From Mnemiopsis leidyi (taxonomy: Eukaryota; Ctenophora; Tentaculata; Lobata; Bolinopsidae): a DNA stretch of 64,000 nucleotides. The stretch covers positions 52,588-116,587 of the forward strand of contig JH152799.1 of the NCBI GenBank assembly GCA_000226015.1, read 5' to 3'. Both the position numbers and the translations under genes were made by a program. This document shows positions 24,301-36,300 of the stretch, in pieces (position 1 is the first letter of the stretch; each line of letters starts with the position of its first letter). The notes beneath the pieces were generated by a model. That model was not told the origin of the DNA. It saw only the letters and a list, made by a program, of their open reading frames with translations, and did not search any database.

Positions 24301-27300
24301 ACCGATGACATCTAGCAATTTCACTATGACACAATTGATCGGGCTTGTCGCAAATCAGCAAAAGATCTTTACAGCGTGAATCGTAGGCTTTGCATTTAGA
24401 TTGCACTTGTTTGCATTTTGCGTCCGAGCTTTTGGGTTGATGACAAGTGAGGGTTTTGATTCCACAACCGCCTAATAATGTCGACATTTTCTTGTTAACG
24501 GCTCCAATATTGACATAGGCACAACCTCCCAATGCGTTGTAGCTTATCAAACGACTAAATTTGCCAAAATGAGGAAATATCTTTGGGCGAATTCTAAACT
24601 TCGTGATTGTCTTGATTGAATCAGAAACTACAATATTGATCTTAGATAAAGATTTCATTGAAGCAACTATCACCAAGGTTTTGATCTGGTGACTATACAT
24701 AAATGGTTTAGCAAGAAGCTTCTCGATTGTAACGTTAATCTTGCTTTTGTAGCTTGAGCTTGCCACCATCAGGGGAAAGCACTTTACAATGGCTTTTGCA
24801 TTCGTTACATTGTTTCGAAATCGATTCTTTATTTTACCCTTAAGCAAAAATATCCCTATTTTTTCCACGAAGTTGAGCCTTATCATTCGAAGTTCCCTCT
24901 TTAAGACAAGTTTTTTGGTGGAAATTTGCTGCCCAAAGCTTTTCATGACAAGTCTAAAGTAATGTACGTTGCCATCTCCTGAAATCATTAAGACTTGACT
25001 GTGTTCATTGCTGGTAGCTGTAGCAATTCTATTTATGAGATACTCAGTTGCTTTTTCTTCTTTACTTGAAAACAATTTAGAGCATTCTATATTGATTGTT
25101 GAAAGCACATTGTACGGCTTTTCAAGCAAACCCCTGATTTTCAATCCAACAGAAATTCTGAAAAGAGTTGATGTATGGCGAACCTGGATTCGCTTTAAAT
25201 GCGAAGTAACATCATTTGACAACACAGATGATACCTTTTTCGCAGCTTGATTCCATCTTTCAATTTTGTGAAACCTTTTTACCCTGACAATGATACTTTG
25301 AGAGTGGGTACAGTTGATAAGTATTTTAGCTTTTACCACATTTAAATGCTTGAAGATATGCTTGTCAGTTGCCGTTCGCAAGTGCTCGATGCTCTTTATA
25401 CGATTGTTGAGAAAAGAAAGGCGCTTATTTTGATAATGGTCCATAACAATGTGAATATCGAAACGTCGGCTGGGTGTTTCTTTTCTTATGACATGAGCTT
25501 GTTTTGCTGAAAGCAAGAGAGTTTTTGTATCAACATTAACATAAGTTGATGACTTACTTTTGTTAGTGCTGTATTGATGTATTTTCAACACAATGAAAGC
25601 AACCACATGGTGGCCTTTGACAGCGAAATGAAATGACTTGGTTATCGCCCTGGTTTTTTCTTCTCCTTGATTTGATCTAACGGTCATGTAAAAATTCCTT
25701 ACAGCAGCAATTTGCAGATGCTTGAAAATGGGCTTCGAGATATCTAACTTATGGAGATTTGAGACTCTGAAAATGGAAAAACGTTTCAATTCCATTATTG
25801 AGACTGTCCTTTGAATGCCCTTTTTCGATTCAGCGCCAGCCATTTCATCACTTTCGATTGTTAACATTCCAACAAGATGGAAGTTCGGATGACCAAACCG
25901 ACAACTGAATGCGGCTATTTCATGATGTTCGACGTGTTTTACGTTCAAGGACAAAACGAAATGCTCTAATATCTTGACGACTCCATTTACATTTAATCCA
26001 TTTGAAAGAGATGTTTGTGTTTCGTATAGTCTATAGGAAATTCTAACGTTGGCACCCTTTATTTGAGCATAACAGAAGAAAATGCCCCTGAAGACTGATT
26101 TTGGAACCAAGATATCTTTCATTGTTTTAATTTTGTGACTCCCATTAACATTTCTGGGATGATGAACAGCAGTTATGAAACGTTCATAACTTGAATCTTC
26201 TGATCTGAAAAGAAGGCTGCTGATTTGATGAGTATGATTCACGAGAGTTGAGACTTTCATCGAATAACTTCGTTTTTGATTAAGCAATAATTTTGTTCTC
26301 AGAAAATCTGTGTAAATCACGATTCTTCCTTTCAGACTAACTTGCTGTGACCTGAATGATGCTGCTTTTGGGACAACTCTTCTAGATCTGGAAAGGGGAG
26401 CAAACCTTGTCAGCACAATATGTTTTAAAGAAAGAAGATTGACATAATGACCATCTGTGGAAGAGTGACCAAAGACTATCCACCATGAAATGCCTGATTG
26501 AGACCCTTGTGTTAGCCCCATTAATTTAATCCTATGAGTAAACTGCACAATTCTGGCAGTCACTGTTGGAACAGACTGTACCATAACGGTCCGGTATTGC
26601 AAGCAAGGTGCCTCTGACCTAATACATTTACTAGCTTTCAGCCTTTGACATTTTAACGCAGATTTCTTGCATTTAGACTTCTTCTCTGAACAAGAGTCAT
26701 TTAATATCTTGCATGAATTTCTCAAATCATTGCATTTTTGATCACCAGTTTCGCACTTTGCTTCAGCTTCAGTGCAAGCTAGTTTTGTCCTACTACAGTA
26801 AGACACTGATTTCAGGCAATCAATATCGTGCATAATACACGAATCTTCCAGAAGAGCACACTGTGTATTTGTTCCTAGACATTGTGAAGTTTTATCCTCA
26901 CAAACAGATTTTGCCTTTTCGCACTGACTTATCTGTTTCTCACAGCTTGGATTGACAGTTTTGCACTTAGAATGCTCTTTCTTGCACATAATATCCCTTT
27001 CACGACAACTTTTCTTTATACTTATAGCATGACATTTTTCATGATTGGGATGGCCACTATTTCTACATATATTATCAATATCACTACATTCATTGACGCT
27101 TTCCAGACATCTGTCTATGTAAATTCGGCATGAATTCTTCAAGCCATTACACTCCCTAGCGAGTGTATGACACGGTTGTTTAGATTGTGAACATTTAAGC
27201 TTTTCCTCAGAACATAAAGAGGGATAAGTCATTTTACACTTATCAAGAAGTCTGTAACAGAACGTGTTTTGTTCCTTGCAAGCTGACAATGGAGTCTTAC

Positions 27301-30300
27301 AGTCATTGTCCACCTTATCACACGTGAGCTGCAGAACCATACAATGAGGAGAGTAACTTTTGCAACTTTGAGCAAAATCCTTGCAAAATAAGTTGGCTGC
27401 AGTTTTGTGCAAACATGTTGAGGTAGTTATTGAAACTGCAGAAATCTCTTTCAGTGGTCGAGAAATTAATGCATGCTTGTTCTGCAATATCAGTAAAGGT
27501 TTGGTTAGTGTGACAAGTCGCACTACATTGGAGTGTTTACCTACAATCTGGACCGGCTGGTTTCTCAGTACAGAAAGTAGAGCCCACTGACCGGAGAAGC
27601 TGATCGGTGTAAAAGATTTATCCACAATCATCCAGGCAAATTCATGCGCGTCAATAATAGAGTGTTTGACTTCAAGAACAATAACCTTCTGCTGGCTTCC
27701 TTTAAGTTCAGTTACAAGTGTGGCTTTCATAACGGATTGTGCTTTTATGCTAGGAAACACATTCAGGTTCACTCCATGAATCTCCTGGGCTACATTGAGA
27801 GGTCTATTATGAATCACGAAAGAACTCCTAATACCATTAACTAACTTGTGCTGAGAGGAATCTGTCATCTCAGAAGTAGTACTGATGCAATTGCACCAGT
27901 GTTGATGAGAATTAACTGCTTAATTGATGTGATAAACACTTGAACTGTGTGTCCCAGCGACATTTGAACGTTCTTCCATTCTAATCTTCGATGTAAAGCC
28001 ATTTTAAATCGAGCAGTTGTTTTAACAAATATGGTGTTACGCACATTGGTGAGCTTAATATTGAGTGAGAGAGCCCTGTTGATCGTTGTCGTGGGATTAT
28101 CTCCAATATTGCTTTGAAAATCTTCATTCGAAATGGTCAAATGCTTGTCTTTCCTTGGTAGTGTTATGTAGGATGTCTTTGTAGTCTTAACAAACCCATC
28201 AATGGCCGATATTTGGAACAGATTTCTTCGTGAGAATATCCAAGCACCTAGTATAATTTTGGATTTATTGATTATCTTGTTACTGGCACTAAAGCTTGAA
28301 CGACCTCCATAAAGAAGAGAGAAACAATTTCTGCTGGAAAGGAATCGATTAAGAAAAGCTATAGAACAACCTTCCGAAGCTGACGTTGAATCAATCTGTT
28401 TACTAAGAATTTCCTCATTTGATGAATAGTTCATTAAAACGCACCTGATTTTCTTTTTCATTAAAAGAAAGCTTTCAAACTTGTTACACAAAAGAGGACT
28501 TGACACTAAGTGCGACCTTTGAAAAGAATTTACAGAACCTTGGCGTATTCCAATTCGTTGGTCCAGTTGTTTCACTGCCGTTATTGCCCTTGTAGAGTGC
28601 ATGATTGCTCTTTTATGAACCAAGTACTGCTTGCTGTGAAGTGTCGTGACAAAGTTCTCGGATTCTGTTTGTTGCAAATTCGTAACAGAGTACACATAAT
28701 TTATCTGAATATGTAAGTATAGTCTGGGTAACAATTCAACGTTAGAGTTTCTGTTAAAAGTGAATCTTGCTGAAGTCTTCAACTTTATATTTGCCCTCAG
28801 TGTCACTTTCCATGTTCCAACTGCATTTTTGACGTGGAAGGTATCTTTGGCTGCTCCAAATATTCTTACATGTAAATAAAGTGCAGCCTCAAAGGTACAG
28901 TGTTTCAGGATATGTTTTTGCTCAGCTTCTTTTTTTACCATAGCGTTTTTATTGCCGAATATCAGTATGAAATCTCTTTTTTGCTCAGAAAGCACTTGTT
29001 TTGGTTTCTGAAGTCCAAGATAGTGCTTTCTATTATCGTAATTTTGGTTCGACGATCTCAACGTTGGTAATAGTGATACGATGCTGGCTTTAACATTGCT
29101 CACAATTCTCATTATCATTCGTCCATCAGCTCGCTTGTTCGTCATAACCATCTGTATTTATTTTTTATTATTTTGAGGGGTTTATAAAGCAGAACTACTT
29201 TAGTGTTTTTTGCAATATTTGGAGCAAATCCATCTTTCTTTCCTGCAGTTATCTGACGTAATAGAAGATCTAGGTTTGAGGTTGAATAAGTAATTGAAAC
29301 CTTCCTAAAACAATGTTTATTCAGTTCAAGCCTTTGTACTTTCATCATTTCAAGTTTTACTCGAAATATCAATGGAGGCAATTTTCTAAAAAGCGAAACG
29401 CTTTCAGCAATTCCTTTCCCAACGATCTTGCTTGCAATCATGGTACCACCATACACCACACTTTTTGATTTGGATAGTTGACAAAAAGGTTGAAATACAT
29501 CTGTAGCTCTCCTCTTTGCTCGGATACCGTAGGTATTGTGGTACTCGGTGGAAAAATAATGTTTACAAGTGTAGACAACATGATGAAAAACCGTGATGAA
29601 TTTAGCAATCGAATTGCTTTTAAAAACTAAATATGTGAACTGATGTTGAGAAGTATTTGGTTGACTGCTCCGACTAACGAAACTTCTTTTACTCATTGGC
29701 AACAAATCAGCAATGAATGTTGTGCTTCTTCCCAAAACACTCATAGCAAACCGCCTCTTACACATCGTTTTCTGTCCGTTGTAAATATGCAAAAACACAG
29801 TCATTATTGATTTCAGTTGATTGCAGGACAATTTGTGATGCTTGTTTGCTTTAAATTGAAAAGAAACTTCATGAGCACTGGTATGATATGCAGTTTGATA
29901 ACGGTTTGCATCAAATTTCATTATTCTGGATAAAACTTGAATTTTCATTTTGTGTTTTCTTTTGTGTATATAGTTTATTGAGGCAATAAACTTGTGAGCA
30001 AATCTAATTGTTGAACTGAATTTTTTGAGTTCCATGAATAGTTTGATATCGTATTTTATGGCCTTTCTATGATAATCTGTTTCATGGGATACTGTTGTCC
30101 CACTGTTGTAAATGGATTTCTTTTGGGTCGATATAATGACGCTTAGGGCTTGATGTTTTGAACTTAAAGCATTTACATCCCTACTAAGTAAATATCGATA
30201 ATGTTGTTGGATACTATTGTATCGACTCAAGTTGGTATAACGCCCGAGAATAAACCCAGTTTTGAAGTGGCCATGAAGTGATTTGCTGTTAGATAGTTGG

Positions 30301-33300
30301 ATTTCTTTTCGATTGACAGACTGTGTTGTGGTGGCACTATATTCGATAGGAATGGGGTAATAATGCTTGCATACTTTCCATTTTGCTGCGTCTTTAGTCC
30401 AATTTTCAGCCGAGTTCGAAATAAATGGAAAACAGAAATAAAAAACAGCGCCTTTTAGCTCTTCTTTGAAAAGAGGATTCAGCATCCAATTAATGGGCCT
30501 TCTTTCTTTCTCTATAAATCTAAATCTTGCACTTAAGTGATGATGCATTTGATGAACTAAATGCTCTTTTAACAAATATTTCCTGTGTGAGGCATTAGAA
30601 ACCACCTGCAAGTTGACTACATAAATTACATTTAGCTTCGAAAATGTCCTCTCAAGCAATGTTCTTTTGAGGGATGAAGATATTTTCGATATTTTTATTC
30701 CACCTTTTTCTATGAATGAATTGATGAAGACAGCCTGAATCGGAGATGTATATTCAAGCACATGAATTCTTGGAACCTCAAGATCTTCAACATTTGTTTT
30801 CATTCGGGCGATTGAGTTTTTAAAAATCATTTTCTTTTTCTGGACATTTCCAAGACTAACTCTCAACTTCCTTATTTTTAGATAACTCTTTTGAACCTGC
30901 ACATAACCTAGAACCAATGCTCGATTTTCATCAATCATACGAATTAGGGTATCCCTATTGAACGTTTTGAACCACTTCGAAGCTGATTTTAAAACTTTTG
31001 TCAGTTCATTAAAGTGCAAAAGAACTTGAACAGGGTTGAACACACCGATGATTATCGTTGAAGAGGTTCGTACCTCCATAATCTTATGAGTAACTGCATG
31101 TCCTTCAGCAAGCTGCTGCTGATAAGTTTCAAGTTTTCCTGTTCTCGATTTAGTTGACGTTTGGTATGTAAGGGCTTCAATCAGCACGAAAACATGCTTC
31201 TTTACAGTTTTATTTCCCATCGAAAAGATAGGCTTCTTTAACATCCCTAATCGAATTTGAGGCTCTGTGCTTTCAATGTTAGTGACCAATAACCAAAAAA
31301 TGAATGATTTGGACCTCTTCATTTTCGAAATTTGAAAGAATCGACGCATGATGCTAATCGAGATTGATTGAGTCTGCTTTGGAATGGGATAAAGTCTAAC
31401 CTCGCTACGCTCAAACCTCAAAATTGTGGCCCCCTTCAGTGCCATCGATGTAAAATGTTGCAAAATAGACAAAGGACTTCTGCCGACCAAGGTCTGATAT
31501 GAATGATGTCTAATGGTACTTGACTGTGCTTCCATATAAGCATCTATCGGTTTCCTAAATTCGAAAACCACGTTAATAGGAGAAAACCGTATAATGACAT
31601 CGCTTTTAGTTGTCAGGTAGTTTTTTGATCCGAAAAGAACAAACTCACCTATCATATAAATGTCAACTTTTCCTCTTTTTCTGATTAGCTGTTCCCGTGT
31701 TCTACGTTCGATAAATGATGCAGTTGATTCCGAACTCTTAAGTGAAATTCCAAATTCAGGGGAGACTTTTGAAGAAATCAGACGCCTCAAAGCAATAAAA
31801 ATTGCTTTGTGAGCTGTGGTCGAAGATGTTTGTCTGATGTTGTTGCGATTTGAAATTGCCAAATGAGTATAAGCTGCTTTGAATCTTTCCATTCTTACTA
31901 TGGATTGAGACTTTCTAACCATATGATTAGAATTATAGTGGTTCACGGTGGTTGTCTTAAAGTTACCTCTATCAAGAACTGTGCGATTTTGTCCAAAAAT
32001 CACATTGACTGGGACAACGATTGTGTTAGTAGTTAACGACACCAAGCTTTTTGAGATTGTTGTAATGTCTAATATTTTGTCGTTCAGTGCAGACGGAGGA
32101 ATTGTACCGACCACGGTTTGATATAAATGGTGTCTAGTGGTACTTGACTGTGCTTCCACATAAGCATCTATCGGTTTCCTTAATTCGAAAACCACGTTAA
32201 TAGGAGAAATCCGTATAATGACATCGCTTTTAGTTGTCAGGTAGTTTTTTGATCCGAAAAGAACAAACTTACTTATTAGATAAAAGTCAACTTTTCCTCT
32301 TTTTCTGATTAGCTGTTCCTGTGTTCTACGTTCGATAAATGATGCAGTTGATTCCCAACTCTTCAGTGAAATTCTAAATTCAGGGGAGACTTTTAAAGAA
32401 ATCAGACGCCTCAAAGCAATAAAAATTGCTTTATGAGCTGTGGTCGAACATGTTTGTCTGATGTTGCTGCGATTTGAAATTGCTAAAAGAGAGTAAGTTG
32501 CTTTGAATGCTTCCATTATTACAATAGATTGAGACTTTCTAACCATATGATTAGAATTATAGAGATTCATGATGGTTTTCTCGATGTTCCCTTTATCAAG
32601 AACTGTGAGATTTTGTCCAAAAACCACTTTGACTGGGACAACGGGTGTGTTAGTAGTTAGCGACACCAAGTTTTTTGAGATTTTTACAATGTCAAATATC
32701 TTTCTGTGATACCTTTCATTTATAACTGCTGCAGATCTAATAAAATGTCCCAACCCAATTTGGCCTCTTAAATCATTGATTACACCTTTCTGCGTTACGA
32801 AACGACGGATTGTTGATGTGAGAAATTCTGGAATTCTCGATACAGATGATAAGCGTTTTTCATGAACCATCATAAATGATTTTTTTGATGTCTTTGTTGC
32901 CACATCAACCACTAAATGCTTCGATGTTCCATGTAAGGTAATTTCTTTGAATGTGACCAGCAGTACGGACACTAGTGGTGAGATCCTTTTGGTGTTTGAA
33001 TATCCGAGTTCAACAAGTTTTCGCTTTTTTAATACTTCAGAAACCTCCCAATATTTGTGACTATGGTTTTCTTTGCTACAAGTGGCATGCAACACCATTG
33101 AAATGAGCTTCCACGAAAAAGTTACTTCGTCTGTTTTCGGAGTCACCACTTTTCCTTTTATGGAGCTGATATCATAACATAATTCAGTAATACCAGTGAT
33201 CTTTAATTCTATTGATGGGTTGACTGCTTGTTGATACTTGTAGGTTATCATAAAAGGCGTATTGTTCAAAAGTTCTGTGAGATTTTTGGAAGGGACATTG

Positions 33301-36300
33301 AGAACCCGAGTAGCTTGATGTAATAATTTCATATTGGCCACTGTTGTGCTACTGATCTTTTTTCGGCGTCCACTTTTTGTCCAATGGATTGTCGTGAACT
33401 TTGGCAAAGTTATCTCAGATAAAAGATAATTTGATGAAAAGTAAGAAAGTTTTATCCGGAAGACTATGAAGTATAACATTGTTGTGCTCATATCATTCTT
33501 CGTTGTCTCCGAGGCCATGAATCTTTCATTACGATGACCAAAAGTTTTGATCATAGGTGGAGTTTCTGCATCTTTTCGAAAGAATTTTTCTGGTTTGGAA
33601 AGGTCTGAGGACGTCATTTCAATGTATCTTGATATTGGTAGCATTGATCGAACAAACTTTAAGTTCATGAAAACCGTCTTATGGTTTTCTCGAACAGCCA
33701 TCAAACTTAATTTCAAAAAGTCAACAGTTGACACAAGATAAGTCGAACGAATATGTTTGTATGATTTGTAGAAACCGGTGTTTTGCTGCTCCGCACCCAC
33801 AAAAGAACCACCAATGAGGATGGAAAGATGGATGGATGCAGAGTTTGACCTATCATGGCTCTTTGAAACGCTCACATAGGTCCAAGGAACGTGCAAGTAT
33901 CTCCATATGTTATTTGGTATCCGTGGAGTCGTTACCTGAAGCGACCGCCCTTGCAAAACAATATAACTTGGCTTATTACTCCAGGCCTGTGTCACATTGA
34001 CAAGTAGAATTTCTATCTGCTTGATAAGTGTTTTTGGCCGCAGATAAGGAGGTACGCTTATGAAGCACGTTTTATGAATTAAGCTCCATCGATCAGCTCC
34101 AGTGAAGGACCATTTATAGTCAATGCCATTAAATCTATCAAAGCCTAGAGTTCCAGGACGAATTTCATGTCTGCGAGAAAACAATGACACAGAGTTAACT
34201 GAGTGGTCTTTCATTCGAACTGAATATTTTATCTGATCTAGCCCAGCCGACCGATAGGTTTTAAAGGAGCTTGTAAAGGTATGAACATTTGCCACGGAGA
34301 GACTGATCTGAAGCGATGCAGATGGGCTTGCAATAAACTTTGTTGTGATCGATTGATGACCATAACAAATACAAAACTTGATACCTTCCGGAAACATGAA
34401 GTTGAGTTTTGGATATTCAACCTCAAAATTTATCGCTAATTCTGAGCCTAGACCTGCCCTTTGCACTGCCATTAAAAAGTTGTAGAATTTATCGAGATTT
34501 ATATAAGGGACAGAGCTTGTGATATTCCAGATTATCATCATGCCAGGGGTATCAGTCCAAAAGTAACGGCCATCGATGCCGTGAATGCAACGATTCATTT
34601 CGGAACGCTTTTCCAATGTTTTTACTGAAGAGCAAACTCGAATATCGTCCTTGAGAATTTTCGTATGCTGAAGTCTTACATCATCAAAGCAGGAACAGCA
34701 CCGGCTGTACGTAGGCTTTGAAGTGACTGTGGTTTTATAAAGAACAAACCGTCTTTTCAAACTAAGGTTAGATAATTTGCTTTTTTCTGATGGCATCAAG
34801 AACTAAAGTGTTTGCTAAAAGTGTCGTCGGCCTCTTTTTAACCGCCGAAACTGCCGTCTTCAATGATGATCTTCCAAAGGAAATAAAAGCGGCAGTTGTC
34901 AAATTCAGTTGAACTGAATTTTGAAAGACATTAAGTTTGCCTTTACCATTCCGCTCAATTTTAGCTTCAAAAATTAGAAGATCGATATCACGCTTCTCTC
35001 TAATCTTTGAAAACTTGACAAGCATCCTGGGCTCATGAAACCAGCTTGATCTTGTCCATTTTTTGGGTTTTCTAGTAGTAACTGCTGCTGTACTTGAAGC
35101 TAAACAAAAACCTGTGAGGGACATTGTAAAACCCGTTGATAGAGACCACCGGTCTGCTGAAGCAGTAGTAGAAGCTGTTGAAATAAGCGGTGTTGACTTT
35201 GTTTCAGCATCTGTCAAAGGAACCACTGGTTGAGCCGTCAATAGCAAGATATGATTGAAGCTATGTTTTGGCAATAATGCTGACGTAACTTTACGAAGAT
35301 AGGATTGTATCTCCTCCAAGATGTAAATAGACAACTGTACCTCCCTTATTCTGGTTGATAAAGCAGAAATCTTACGTTCTAGGGCGAGGAGCTTGGTCGA
35401 GGACAACCTCCTGAACCTGCTCCCCATCATTTTGAAGCTAAATGATGAAACAGAACGGCTTTTGAGAACGGTGCCTGTGCTGATGACTGCGCTCTTTTTC
35501 TGTGCTGAGATCCAAAAGTAGCTTCTTCTTGGACCTTTCCGGTGACTCATTTTCCTACAATGATGTTGGTTTTGTTGGTGTGACTGCATTGAGATCACAG
35601 GAATTGCACTTTCTACGTTGCATGAAACTTTTGTCAGTCGACGTGGTTGAGAAAGCGAGAAACCTTTCTTGTGTGATGGAAAGATGTTTGACGAAAATAC
35701 CTCTGATCTATCAGTAAACTTTTTGGAATTGATCGCTTTTTTGAGAAATGGCCCTAATCTTTCAGAAAGACGGGATGTGCTCGAGATTGTTTTAGCGAAC
35801 AGAATAAATGATTTAGCACCAATATTTGACGGCAATGGTATGGCTAGACGAGATGCTGAGCCAAATATATGCTCTTGGGCATTTGTGTGCGTCGAAGTTT
35901 TTCCCTCAACAAAACCAATCCGCTTCATGATTAATATAAACATTGTCGAATCGCATCGCGGATTTAAGATACTGAAAGCATTTCTGCGAAGACCCATTTG
36001 AACCATTTGAATACTTGAAGTCGTGTCAGGACGAGCTAATGAAATTGCAAATGTGAATCTTATGGGATGTTGAGTAGTACGTGGTGTTAATTTGGATGAT
36101 GTGATCGACTTAGAAATGGACATCAACTTTGAGTTAGATTTGAAACTACGCTTAACTAAAATAAGGCTTGAGCGACCAGCGCTCATAAAACAATTATGAA
36201 AAGCTTTCGTTAAAAAACTTTCTACCTGTATCTCCAAAAACAGTTCAAATTTGATCTCTGAGTTAGTATTTTGCCTCATTCTAATAACTTCGAGAAAACT

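Larger units (their letters stand above)
23366..29148 (-). repeat. Supermodule copy 1 (with heptad blocks A1 and B1)
   Basis: In protein order: a strand-rich part carrying the KKKIRCVLMNYSSNEE / SKQIDSTS signature near 28,380-28,480, Cys block A1, a further strand-rich part, and Cys block B1 ending DQVCW at about 23,370. Less the false gap it is about 5.2 kb. Copies 2 and 3 show the same signature near 22,640-22,740 and 17,640-17,740. A frame change lies near 27,868. Alignment with copy 3 keeps the same number of residues across it, so no intron is needed there. Confidence 0.8.

Noticed and set aside
34768-34809. A 42-nt intron (GTTCTTG...CTAACCTTAG) at the first frame change
   Set aside because: It has a good branch point and acceptor, but splicing it out does not restore the downstream frame. 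A one-base length difference in the nearby homopolymer fits better.
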